DNA from: Cryoendolithus antarcticus
Lineage: Eukaryota > Ascomycota > Dothideomycetes > Cladosporiales > Cladosporiaceae
Direction: 5' to 3'
DNA length: 64,000 nucleotides
Assembly (NCBI GenBank): GCA_002077065.1
Contig: NAJO01000007.1
Coordinates: 1 to 64,000 of the forward strand
Each line of letters begins with the position of its first letter. Position 1 is the first letter of the stretch. A model generated the notes under the pieces. The model saw only the letters and a list, made by a program, of their open reading frames with translations. It was not told the DNA's origin and ran no database searches. The translations under genes were made by a program, and so were the position numbers. Below are positions 37,370 to 47,110 of this stretch, piece by piece.

Positions 37370-40300
37370 ATGAACGGTATAGCAGAGACCGAGTACGCCC
37401 TGCTCACCGAAGCAGAGCTGCGCGATCTGGCTCGCCATGTGAAGCAGCATATCCCTACTTCGACCGAGCAAGGCGACGAGATCACGTAAGGCTACGAGGG
37501 TTCGTAAGAGCTTCATCAGTATCACGACCAGATGCTGATGGTGTCATAGTAAGCTTTGTCGACTCTTTGATCGGGTACTTCTCGTCTCCTCCGTCTCATC
37601 TCTTAGTGTCGTTCATCGAGTGGCGGCTTGGAATGCCTTGTGTGCGTTGACGGATCAGATCCTGGCGTCGTCGAACGCAAACGTCCGCGACCTGCTCTGG
37701 GCGAGGGACCTCTGGGCACGAGTACTTAGGCTCTACCGACAGCAAAGCCACAACGCTCGACCAAAGTCGTCGAAGCAACTACTGAGTTCACTGACCGATG
37801 TCGTTCGACGGTCAAAGGATGACGACCGTGCTATTGTGGCCGTACAGGATCTTTGCAACGAGCTTGTCCTTGGCTTGTGTGCGGCAGACGTGCAGACCGA
37901 TAGCAAAGCCAACTTGCTACTGCTGAAGCATATGCTTCAGAAGGACATCTTCTCTCTGACGGATCTCGAGACGTCGTATGCGCAACTAGTCGGATCCGCT
38001 GAGTGCGATGTGCCGTTCACAGATCATGTCAAGATGCTTCTGTTCCGGACCTTACAATGGGCGTCGCGAGGTGATCTTGGATCGCTCGTAGCACAGCTTT
38101 TGACCGTGATGCTTGACAAGGTGGAAGGCATCTCGCCAGCCGGGCCGACCAAGGGAGCATCACGGGTGGGCACCGTGTCAGGTCCCATATGGGCAGGACC
38201 TCTATCTCTGGTCTTAGGATGCGATCCAGACAATACACTCCCGTACGAGGCGCACATTTTCCCGGTACTATTCAGCCGCAGCCTTGCCAACTTTGTCGCG
38301 TTTCTACAGCCACTTGGCTTGCATAGTTCTGAGGTCGGCGCTCAGCGATTTGAGTCCGAAAATGTCAACGAGGAGCTCTTATACAGTGCACTGAAGTCCG
38401 GTAAAGCACTTGGGCTGGTCGAGATCGTCGATGACAGTGCGACTACCGTCACAAGCGAACGCGTCCACTTGCCGCTCAATTCCGTTGCTGAGCTGGCATC
38501 ATCAGACTCACGCTCGGCTCGGAAAGCGGGACTATCACTATTGATAACCTCGCATTCTGTGACTCGGCCGTTGACTGCTTCCACTCTTAAGTGTCTACGT
38601 CGAACACTCCCGCACATGCATTCTGATACCGATGCTGAGTGCCGTAGCGAGCTGTACTCCGCAGTCCAGCAATTGCTTGACCGCTTGAGAGCGTCTAGCG
38701 CGGTATGCGCACGTGATACCGGCACGGCATTTGCACAGAATGGTACTATTCGGACTCTGCGATACTCCCAATCGTTCTTGAAATGGTATCTCCGCTTTCT
38801 AATCGGCGAATTACGACCAACAGCTAGTTACCAAAGCCACATATCAGCGCTGAAGTGTTTCTTGATGCTCCTGCGATCAGGCATTGACAGCGCTGTCGGA
38901 ACGGAGCACTGGTCGAAATCAGCCATGGGAAACACCCGCTGGCCGTATTACCTCAAGATGATGTCGACAGGGACTGAGAGGATGCTGCTGGATCTGTTGA
39001 TGGACTCGTTCGATGACGTGCGTCAGGCTGCTGCCGCCATACTCGACATCCACTACGCTACAGAGGGAAGCGCTGAGATGCTATCTATCGCACTTCCACG
39101 AGCGACGAAGATGATGCTTGCAAGTGGGCGTGCTGACCACGCCGATGGCGTCGCACTCATTCATGCGCTAGACAGCATGCTGGCGACGCGAGATGGAAGT
39201 GGTCTCGACCCAATGGCACGATTGCTGGCAATGGCAGAAGACATTCTCGAGACGGCGAGTGAGGATCTCAACAAAGCTATCAACGAGTACCCACTGCACG
39301 GTATACTCACCAGCTTGAGATATGTGCTACTGCGTCACCCTGCAGCTGTCAAGGAGAAAAATTGTGCGGAGCGGCTTCACCGAGTGTTACAGAGTGTGTG
39401 GAAGCTTGTCGCACCAACGCTGTGCGAAGACGCACCCGAGGGCCACACTACGGATGAAACTGACGAGACTCCCGATTCCTCCTCGAAAGTCCTGCTGAGC
39501 TATTGCTGGCGAGCTCTCAAAGAAGCCAGTCTACTGGTGGGCGCCATGCTCTCGTCTACGCCGCGACCTTCTGGCATGATATGTCATAAATTTCAACACT
39601 TGTGCTTCAATCAGCTAGCCACGTTGCGACATCGGGGTGCCTTCTCCACGGTCTCTCAAACGTGGACGATCTGCTGCTCCCTCACGGGTACTCAGGATGA
39701 CGAGGCTAATCGGACAGGCTGGTACCAACGAGTTATGACCGTCCTACAAGCCAGCCACGCCATCAACACCAGACGTTCCGCAGGTCTGCCGTCCTTGCTG
39801 TGCGGCGTGCTCGCTTCGGCGCTTACCGATAGGCTGTTGAACATCGCGATCAACGATCTAGACATGATAGCCCGGCGGCCGCTGCAGCCAGACTTGTTGC
39901 AAGAGGGTAGCTTGGTACAGGTCCACGCTATGAATTGCATGAAGGATGTCATCAAGCACACTAAGCTGGCTGAGCAGTCTGAAAGGCACGTTCCGACAGC
40001 GTTGCGACTGGCAGCGGATTCAATACAGAGTCCGGCCTGGGCAATCAGGAATTGCGGGCTGATGCTCTTCCGCGCTGTGATCGATCGCCTTCTCGGCACT
40101 AATGATGCCTATATCAATGATACCACCTCCTCAAGTCGACTACTTGACTTTGGCCAACACTCTGACCTCCTCGATCTGATCATGGGATTACTCAGCGCTA
40201 ACGATGAGCAGAACAGCACTGGTCGCACAGAAGGCGTCTTTCCTGCTTTACAGCTCTTGCAACGAGCGCGTGTGCCTCTTGAGCGCCAGCATGTTGTACG

Positions 40301-41786
40301 CGGAGCAGTGTTGGCACTCACACAGGACGCGTCATGGCACATTCGCGACAAGGCTGCAAGGACGTACATATCGCTTGTTGCAGCCGACGAGCGCATCGAC
40401 ACACTGCAGACACTGCTCGAGACGCCATCGAACGGCTACAATGCGCTGCATGGCCGTCTGCTTTGCGCGAAGTATCTGCTTCGAAAGCTGCAGGTGCATG
40501 TCCGCGCTAGCCCAAATGCAACCACAAACTCCAGCATTTATGAGGAAGTGTTGCAGGCAAGCGAATCGGTCGACAGAGCTGCAGAGAACGGACTAGGGCA
40601 GCACTGTCCCTTCACGCAAGCCGCGATGGGAGAGCTGCAGCTCACTTGCAAAAACCTCTGGTCACTGGTATCACGTGACAACGAGGTTGCACCCATGGCA
40701 AAGTCCACCACTAGCCTCTCGGTGAGCTTGACCAGCAGTATCGAGCTCGGATCACGTTCGCTGGTTGAGGCTTTGAGGCACTTCGACAACGCCACAGACG
40801 CAGATCAGTGGCTTGAAGCACGAGCCATGTTTCTTACCTCCCACATCGCTTCCGAAGAGTGGTCTCTCAGCGAGGTGGTGCCCTTGACCGCCGAATGGCT
40901 CAGCGCTTGCCAGAGCGCCTTACTCGACGACAGTATCCACTCCCGTGAAGCAGTCGTACGTGGTTTGGAGAAGTTGCAACGGCTGTGGGCTGCACTTTGG
41001 CACCTCGACGCCGCGCAGCCGCTCTCGCAAAATTTGTGCGTTCTGTTGTACGACTTGATGAACGACGATGACGAGGACATACGCATAGGAGCTGCAAAGA
41101 CCGCCGTTGAGACAATCCGGATCTGCGGTCATCATAGCGGCAGACAGGGGCTCGTGCCGCTTGTTGCTGGTCAGCGGCTCATGCGGATGATGGTCACGAT
41201 CTGGCCTGCTTCGCGAGACTTGGCCGGTGTAGCGATGACGAGAGCGTTTGGCATTGATCGAATTGGTGCTACAAGCGTGGCATCACAACCGAAGCGCACA
41301 CACGGACAAAGCACCGAACTCTTCGCGGAAGAGAAGCAAAACCTCTACATTAACGAGGCGCGAGAGGTCCGTGTCTGGTCGCGAGTCCTTATGCAAATGC
41401 TACCGAGTGCGATTCCCAAAGCTCTCCTCCAGCATCTCTGCTTGTGGGTGGCTGAAGGTCTGAAAGCATTGACTGCACACCTCAAGCAGCACGGAGATGG
41501 ACCACTCGGCGCTAGCACGAAAGCCGAGATCTTCTCTTTAGGTCTGCAGGTCATGTATGGCGCTGAGTGGCTTTTGCACCTGGCTGTCACGGGGATGCGA
41601 CTTTTCGTCAGACCATCCGAGTTGAGGGGATGGTTGGTGGAGATGCTCGCAGTGGGCGAGAGGAGTGCATTGAATTGCCTGTGGATGACAGAATTGCAGA
41701 CCATCGCAGAGCGCGCTGCTGTCGCACGGGTGCAGAACGTTGCTGCGCTTGCGCAGTCCATACACCGATCACCCCATGTCAAGTAG
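37370..41786 (+). CDS. TRM732: Trm732/THADA-like HEAT-repeat protein (tRNA 2'-O-methylation)
   Basis: Exons 37370..37485 and 37550..41786 join across a 64-nt intron (GTAAGG donor, GTCATAG acceptor) to give 1450 residues. The large exon is open with no usable ATG for its first 70 bases, which points to the upstream exon (MNGIAETEYALLTEAELRDL). The protein is a continuous run of helical HEAT/ARM-like repeats. The central DUF2428 signature is present: a CWRALKEASLLVGAML helix, LRHRGAFSTVSQTWTICCSL, and then RRSAGLPSLLCGVLAS. Trm732 binds the methyltransferase Trm7 and directs 2'-O-methylation of position 32 in tRNA anticodon loops; animal THADA is the homologue. It has no catalytic site of its own, as expected. 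It is convergent with Ctk3, 94 bases between stops. Confidence 0.92.
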
Positions 41787-41880
41787 TCTTGATATACCCA
41801 CTATACCAGGGACTTGATACAAAAGCACTCCAGCCCCAACGCCTCGCTAATCATAATGACCCATCCCTCCCCATCTCCGC

Positions 41881-42654
41881 TCAACAAGCAATCTCAAACC
41901 TCAAACACTCCCTCCTCTCCTCCGCCTCTTCCTTAGCGATTTCATAGTCATCCTCCTCCACATCGCTCGTCTCCGCCCACAGCTTCGCACATTCTGCATC
42001 CTCGTCCAACCTCGTAGAACTCTGCTGCACAGCCCATATCCCCTCTCTAGCCCGTTTATGCCGCTCCCGATCCTCCTCGATCCTCTGCTCAATCTGCCTC
42101 TTGTCCAGCTTGATAGCCGGCGCCGCACTGCCGTAAGCCTCCCTCTGCACGCTCACGGGCGTGTTCCGCGCTACGCTCGCGGTTCCTTCTTCTGCACGGG
42201 CGCTGCCGGCTGGCAAAGGGGAGACTGGCCCGCCGACGGCATCTCGGCCGGAGATCCATTCTTCGAGCTCCACGACTGTTTGGCCTTGCAGGAACCCTCG
42301 TCCCTCCAGACCTTTGAGCACTTTTCGTACGACCTTCACGTTTGCCGCGCCACTGCCATCCTCCGGCGCCACCAAATCCACAATCCGCAAAATATCCCGC
42401 TCCATCATACGCACATAACTCCACTCATTCTGCGCTTTCGCGGCGTCACAGAGCGAAGGGAGGAAGTACATTATATTCGCGCGAAGGTTGAGAGAGTTCC
42501 GCTCTAGCTGTTCGAGTATGCAGGAGTGAAGATCTTCGGCGAAGGGAGCGTGTTTGAGGGCGTAGTGAGCGCATTTCAGCGCTGAGGTGGTGGAGGCGTT
42601 GAGGTGTTGGATTTGGGAGGTGAATTTCATGCGCACTTCGAAGGGATCGGCCAT
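41881..42654 (-). CDS. CTK3: CTD kinase I gamma subunit Ctk3
   Basis: The start is the ATG at 42654, where the conserved block MADPFEVRMKFTSQIQHLNAS begins; the open frame above it to 42993 is unrelated leader. The 257-residue protein has the Ctk3 N-terminal CID-like helical domain (ALKCAHYALKHAPFAEDLHSCILEQLERNSLNLRANIMYFLPSL, YVRMMERDILRIVDLVAP, NVKVVRKVLKGLEGRGFL), then a linker and a Glu/Arg-rich coiled C-terminus. CTDK-I (Ctk1-Ctk2-Ctk3) phosphorylates Ser2 of the RNA polymerase II CTD during elongation. Ctk3 together with the cyclin Ctk2 is needed to activate Ctk1. No intron is needed. Family call is firm. Confidence 0.94.
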   Translation of the reverse strand: MADPFEVRMKFTSQIQHLNASTTSALKCAHYALKHAPFAEDLHSCILEQLERNSLNLRANIMYFLPSLCDAAKAQNEWSYVRMMERDILRIVDLVAPEDGSGAANVKVVRKVLKGLEGRGFLQGQTVVELEEWISGRDAVGGPVSPLPAGSARAEEGTASVARNTPVSVQREAYGSAAPAIKLDKRQIEQRIEEDRERHKRAREGIWAVQQSSTRLDEDAECAKLWAETSDVEEDDYEIAKEEAEERRECLRFEIAC

Positions 42655-43006
42655 GATGAGGTCTGCGGCGTGGTTGGAAGACTTCTGTGAGTCCGTCTTA
42701 AAATAACATAATGTGTATGAAGATAGATGTTGGAGGTAGTCACTGGAGCATGGAGCATCACGAGCTTCGAGCTCGGGAGCATCCGCCTGCTTTCGACGTG
42801 GGGCTATGCATCGCGAACGAAGTCTTCCTCTCTTGTTTCGCAGCAAGATTCTGACGCATCGTCGACGAGGACAGCATGAAGATGCGTTTAAGGAGAAACA
42901 ATGTTGACGATGCACAGCATCAAGTTTTGACCAGCTAAGTACTGTATAGACTCCTGAAAGCTCCGATCTACCAGTCCACCCCTTGAAAAGCACTCATCAC
43001 AACCAT
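42655..43006. other. Intergenic, 352 bp
   Basis: This gap lies between the Ctk3 start and the xylanase stop, both on the minus strand. The Ctk3 frame stays open through most of it but without family-like residues. Nothing else is seen. Confidence 0.5.
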
Positions 43007-44067
43007 CTAGTAGCACTGAGAGTAGTACGGGTTGAGCACGTGGCAAGTGTATGGCGACACACACGAAGTTGGGCCAGACCAGCCGGAACCACCGCACCTA
43101 GGAAGTAGGTTAGCTAAAGATCTTAGTCACATAGTGGATCGAGAAGAACTTACTGTCCCCACTGAGCAGAACCGCCGGAAGACGAGGCAGTCGTAGTAGC
43201 AGCCGGCGCGGATGTGGAGCCTGCCGCCGAGGTGCTGGCTGGCTTGCTGGTAGGCGCAGCAGTCGTGGCAGCCTTGGTGGTCGTGGTGGCGGCAGCAGCA
43301 CCCTTGCTGAGCTTGAGGCTGGCGGAGCCAGCACCTTGCCAGGACTCAACGGCGAGAACCTGGAAGTTCTGCGTGCCGAGCTTCATGCCAAAGCCGGACC
43401 ACGCGCTGAAGTGGTTGGCAAGGGTGACGGTACCGCTGGAGCGGGCGGATTGACGGATGCTGGAGTCATTGTTAGCTGATATGATCTGGAACGCAGGATC
43501 CATGGTCGGCATACCTGATGTACTGCTGGAAGGTCGATGTGCCCTGAATGGACGGCTGGTTTGTCTGCTGGTGCTGCCAGACGACGTAGCTGCTGCCATC
43601 GGTGGTGAAGGTGCCCTTCTGGGATCCACCTGGATTGTAGCCCTTGCCCTGGTTCTCGACGACGTAGTACTCGACGAGCGGGTTGGTGGTCCAGCCGTAG
43701 ATGGAGAGGAGACCACCTGGGGTGCCGGAGCTGACCGAGAAGCTACCGCTGTAGGTAATTGGGCTTGAAGATCATTAGCCATTGGTACCACGGACCTAGT
43801 AGATTCAGGAGCTACTCACTCAGAGTCACCAGTCTGGTATCCGAGACCGACCACGAAGTCGCCGTTGGTGTTCCAGTTCACGCTGAACGATCCGGCGTTC
43901 TGGTTGGGGGAGTACTGGACGTTGGCGCCACCGGCGATGTAGTTCTGATTGTAGTTTACCGACTGCGCGCGCTTGACGAGGTCGGTAACAGCCACAGGCT
44001 CAGCGACTGGCGCAGCCATGACGCGAGCGACGGCCCCGAGGGCGAGGATGAATGAAGACTTGCCCAT
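43007..44067 (-). CDS. Secreted endo-1,4-beta-xylanase GH11 with CBM1
   Basis: Four exons, 44067..43820, 43763..43515, 43459..43154 and 43097..43007, join across introns of 56, 55 and 56 nt to give 297 residues. It hydrolyses internal xylan bonds outside the cell. Seen: a signal peptide (about 1-19) and a KR processing site at 32-33; GH11 strands [18 protein letters not shown] and [12 protein letters not shown]; nucleophile E114 in PLVEYYVVE; the general acid/base E204 in [10 protein letters not shown]; an Ala/Thr/Ser linker (218-262), likely O-glycosylated; and a C-terminal CBM1 of about 34 residues with four cysteines (QCGG, SC, TC, QCY) and aromatic binding residues W, Y, Y. Introns 2 and 3 have GT-CAG/TAG ends; intron 1 uses an AAG acceptor to keep the ITYSGSF strand. 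XlnR- and CreA-type boxes and a TATA box lie upstream. Confidence 0.95.
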
Positions 44068-44168
44068 TGTGGATGAGGTGTGAAGGGTGAGGCTTGAAAA
44101 GAAGTGAAAGTTGAAGTGAGTGTGTGCGTGTTTGAGAAGTCCTACTATCAGACACGGGAGCGCATTGT

Positions 44169-44174
44169 CTTATA
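44169..44174 (-). promoter_or_regulatory. TATA box of the xylanase gene
   Basis: TATAAG reads on the minus strand 102 bp upstream of the xylanase ATG, a normal distance for a strongly inducible fungal promoter. Confidence 0.5.
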
Positions 44175-44239
44175 CCTCTGCGACTCGTCGACCTAGACTT
44201 CAAACGCCGTCCAGGAGACCCTCGTGATGGTTGTTTCAA

Positions 44240-44246
44240 GGCTAAA
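44240..44246 (+). promoter_or_regulatory. XlnR/Xyr1-type box GGCTAAA (proximal)
   Basis: A perfect GGCTAAA, the binding core of the xylanase activator XlnR/Xyr1, lies 173 bp upstream of the xylanase start in opposite orientation to the gene. Binding is inferred from the motif and gene context. Confidence 0.55.
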
Positions 44247-44280
44247 TTGCCAGCCAGAGGTTCATAGCGGACAGACACTT

Positions 44281-44286
44281 CCGGGG
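44281..44286 (+). promoter_or_regulatory. CreA/Cre1-type site CCGGGG
   Basis: CCGGGG matches the SYGGRG consensus of the carbon-catabolite repressor CreA and sits between the two XlnR-type boxes. The consensus is short and occurs by chance often, so this is weak alone. Confidence 0.35.
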
Positions 44287-44490
44287 TAGTGGCAAACGTG
44301 ACACCAAAATTTCTCGTACCTGATATAGCGACGGCCAGGTAGTAAAGTCGAAGCCAGACCCTACATACTGTAGGATATAGAGTGCTCTGCGCGCCAGTGC
44401 ACGCCACGGCGAGAACCCCTGCATTTACGCGTTAAGCTCCGAGTGCCAACCGCGCGGCGACCTCTTGTGTGGCTTGTTAGAACCCTCACA

Positions 44491-44497
44491 TTTAGCC
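44491..44497 (-). promoter_or_regulatory. XlnR/Xyr1-type box GGCTAAA (distal)
   Basis: A second perfect GGCTAAA, on the minus strand and so in the orientation of the gene, lies about 424 bp upstream of the xylanase start. It is 245 bp from the first and inverted relative to it. Confidence 0.5.
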
Positions 44498-45814
44498 TGT
44501 GCTTGTAGTTGTCACTCGAGCGCAGTATGTACTTGTACTTCCTATACGACTTGGGTCAGTAAGCTCCGTGTCTAATGCGTTGATCGCTCCGTGTAGGTAT
44601 GCAGTGTAACCACAAAGTCCTCGGCAGCGCATGGCGGCACAGCACGTGTGCGCCCTGACAGACCCTGCTCCGTGCAAAAGCAGCGGTTTCATCTCGCTCG
44701 CCTCTCGCTCGCCTGCAGATCCGGTGGGCACGAGGCCGGTACTGAACAATCTGGGGAAAGTGCTCGTTGATGATCAGGTGCGGCAAGCAGGTTCACCCAC
44801 TCTCCCCGATGCCCTGATGTGATGAAGCATCTGCAGCGGCCAGAACCCACGGTCGGCCTGCTGACTTGCGCTGGTCGTCGTTCAGACAAGACCTGTCGCC
44901 GAGCATTGGAGGTCTTGTGAGTCTTGTGGGTACGCTTGGTGTCCTTGGGGAGAGGCTTAGGTTCCAGCGTTTGGGCTCTGCCGTGTCCAAGGGTCGTGCC
45001 TTTGTTTTCGGTAAACCCTCTCAAAGTGCCTTCCTCTCTGCGACTTTTATCAGTGTCGAGCAAGACTGTGATAAAAACTGAATATCGCAGCTTGCCAGTG
45101 TCCTTCAGTTGAAGCCACTGACTTCAAAGGTGGCTTCTTTGTCCAAGGACAGCTCTCGCCGTGCCATCGACAAGCGGTGGCACTCAATGGAAAGAATGTT
45201 GTGCTGGGGACGCGCCTTATCTGGGTGCACGACATCAGGGCGCGCAAACATGGCGAGAGCAATGCGATCTTGTCCATCTTCTATCGTTCGACACTTGCTG
45301 ATCTACATTCTCAATGTACTGACGCAAACCAACCTTGCACCGCTACGAGCCCTCCAGGTCCGCAACAATATCGTCGACTCCAGCATTTCTGCACCTTGAC
45401 TTGCCCGACGGAAGAAACATCGCGTCCTAGTATCCAATGATAACTTAGAGGGGGTCGAAGCATTGTCACGGAAGAACGAGATCTAATTACACGACCCCAT
45501 CACGATGCTTCGTGTACGCATGCACGTGAACGGTGGCAGAACCGTATCGCTGGAGGGCTCTGCGCGCTCGACTTCGCTTGTGTAGATCACTCTGTGAGAA
45601 CGAAACGCTGTTAATGCTGCGTGAGGGAGCTGCGAAGGAAGACAACACTCTCGCCGCCCGGGTCGAATTTGAGTGTACTATTGTGGCGCGCCATGTATCA
45701 GCCTTCTCATCCACGGCGAGTCGCTGTGTGAGCCGCTTCTCTCTCACTCGCATGTCATTGATATCGATGTATGGCAAATTTTTGCATTGGACGTGAAGTA
45801 GAAATGCCCTACCT

Positions 45815-46642
45815 TCACAACCCCAACACCTTCCTGACCCTCTCTTCCACCACCTTCGCCATCCCAACATGTCCAGCAGCGTTAGGATGGTACGGCACTC
45901 CTCCACTCTTCACCATCTTCTCCGTGCACCCTGTCATCCAAGGTTCGCTCCCGCCCAAAGCATGCTCACCACTCACCTCCTTCATGCTCACCACCTCCAC
46001 AAAATCCCTCCTTTGTTCTGCAGCCCTCGCGTACGCCCCAGCCAAGTCGTCTGCCATCTTTCGGTAGTGCTCGATTTGCTTAGCATCCAATGGCTGATCG
46101 TCAGCGAGTTTCGTCTGCGGTCCAAATATCGAGATGTACTCGACAAGCAAAATCCTTGCCTTCGGACAGAGCACGCGAACACTGTCAACAATTACCACGA
46201 ATCGTCTCTCAACCTCCGTGAAGTCTGCTCTAGCATCCTCGCCCCCTGGAGCTAGCCCAAGCATCTCCAGGAAGACCTCCAAGAAGTCCTCATCACCCTT
46301 CAGCACCACTTTGGCAGCATCTCCGATCATGGCCTTACTCATGCCAATGTCGTTGCCTCCCGCCGTTAGCATCACCACATCTATCCCCTCCACCCCATCT
46401 ACCTTGGCCAAAGCGTCCAGTTGCGGTTGCGCAGTTTCGCCAGTAGCGTAGTCTTGCGGCTCATTGAGCACATTGAGTAGAGTGGCGCCAGAGGATGAGA
46501 AGTCCGAGAGTTTGGCTGACAGGGAGCGGGAGATGAGAGAAGGGTAATTGTAGTAAGATCTTCTAGCTGGAGGGGTCTCTGGGGGAATGCCTGGCCCGGA
46601 GGCGAAGGAACTGCCCAAGGCGGCGATGTGAAGGGATGGCAT
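45815..46642 (-). CDS. SGNH/GDSL-type esterase (Ser-His dyad form)
   Basis: From the ATG at 46642, where the family's first strand begins (MPSLHIAALGSSFASG), the protein has 275 residues. Seen: block I GSSFASG with the nucleophile at S12, the oxyanion Gly and Asn in block III (VVMLTAGGNDIG), and block V HPNAAGH with the catalytic His. The Asp usually three residues before this His is replaced (GVPYHPN), as in the dyad esterases of the Streptomyces scabies type, and a W precedes it (EPWMTGC). This suggests a Ser-His dyad. No clear signal peptide is seen, so a cytosolic esterase or lipase is likely. The natural ester is unknown. Confidence 0.88.
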   Translation of the reverse strand: MPSLHIAALGSSFASGPGIPPETPPARRSYYNYPSLISRSLSAKLSDFSSSGATLLNVLNEPQDYATGETAQPQLDALAKVDGVEGIDVVMLTAGGNDIGMSKAMIGDAAKVVLKGDEDFLEVFLEMLGLAPGGEDARADFTEVERRFVVIVDSVRVLCPKARILLVEYISIFGPQTKLADDQPLDAKQIEHYRKMADDLAGAYARAAEQRRDFVEVVSMKEVSGEHALGGSEPWMTGCTEKMVKSGGVPYHPNAAGHVGMAKVVEERVRKVLGL

Positions 46643-47110
46643 TGTTGGACGATATTGCTCTTCCAGTGATACAGAAGCTTCCTTCCGGAAACAAGTCGGC
46701 CGATTGAGAGTGCAGTGTCCTGATGGAGCTGCAGTATTATTCGGGCTCAGATGGCGACTCGGCCGTGATTGATAGTGTCTAGACACAATATTGGGGATCC
46801 TCGAGGTCGACTAGTGGGATTTCGATTCTGGCAGTGTGAGAACATTGAACGTACCAGCGAGCGCGATGATCGAAGGGAGCACGCCTAAGATTGACAAGAT
46901 TCAGAGAACGACATTATTTTACAATATTTCTTTCGCATCTGCCTCGCGGCATGCTGGCTAATCTCCTTTTGCATCTCGCCCTTGAGACTTCCCTATCCAA
47001 GCCCTTGGACTAATGATAAAGCGCGGTGGTATCTCTTACAAAGCAAAACCGTCCTGTTGATCCAAAAAGTGCCCCCCCTGAGCTCGCGAGCTCCGCACCT
47101 CCCTACACGC
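46643..47110. other. Intergenic, 468 bp
   Basis: This is the upstream region of the esterase and the 3' end of the kinase, both minus. The esterase frame is open to 46786 without ordered residues. No distinct element is seen. Confidence 0.5.

Larger units (their letters stand above)
44068..45814. other. Long intergenic region, 1.75 kb
   Basis: The left 450 bp are the xylanase promoter. The rest, to the 3' end of the esterase gene, holds only short overlapping frames on both strands without consistent codon use or motifs. I see no tRNA, repeat or transposon ends. A long, complex promoter for the inducible xylanase, or a lost gene, would each explain the space. Confidence 0.45.

Noticed and set aside
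37620..37622. GTG as the start of the Trm732 frame
   Set aside because: The frame continues upstream through a clear splice acceptor at 37549 to an exon with an ATG at 37370.
42655..42993. N-terminal extension of Ctk3
   Set aside because: The conserved Ctk3 start MADPFEV lies at 42654; the extension is Cys/Arg-rich and unrelated.
43007..46642. Xylanase plus esterase as a plant-wall degradation cluster
   Set aside because: The esterase lacks a signal peptide and 1.7 kb separates the genes; two neighbours are not enough evidence.
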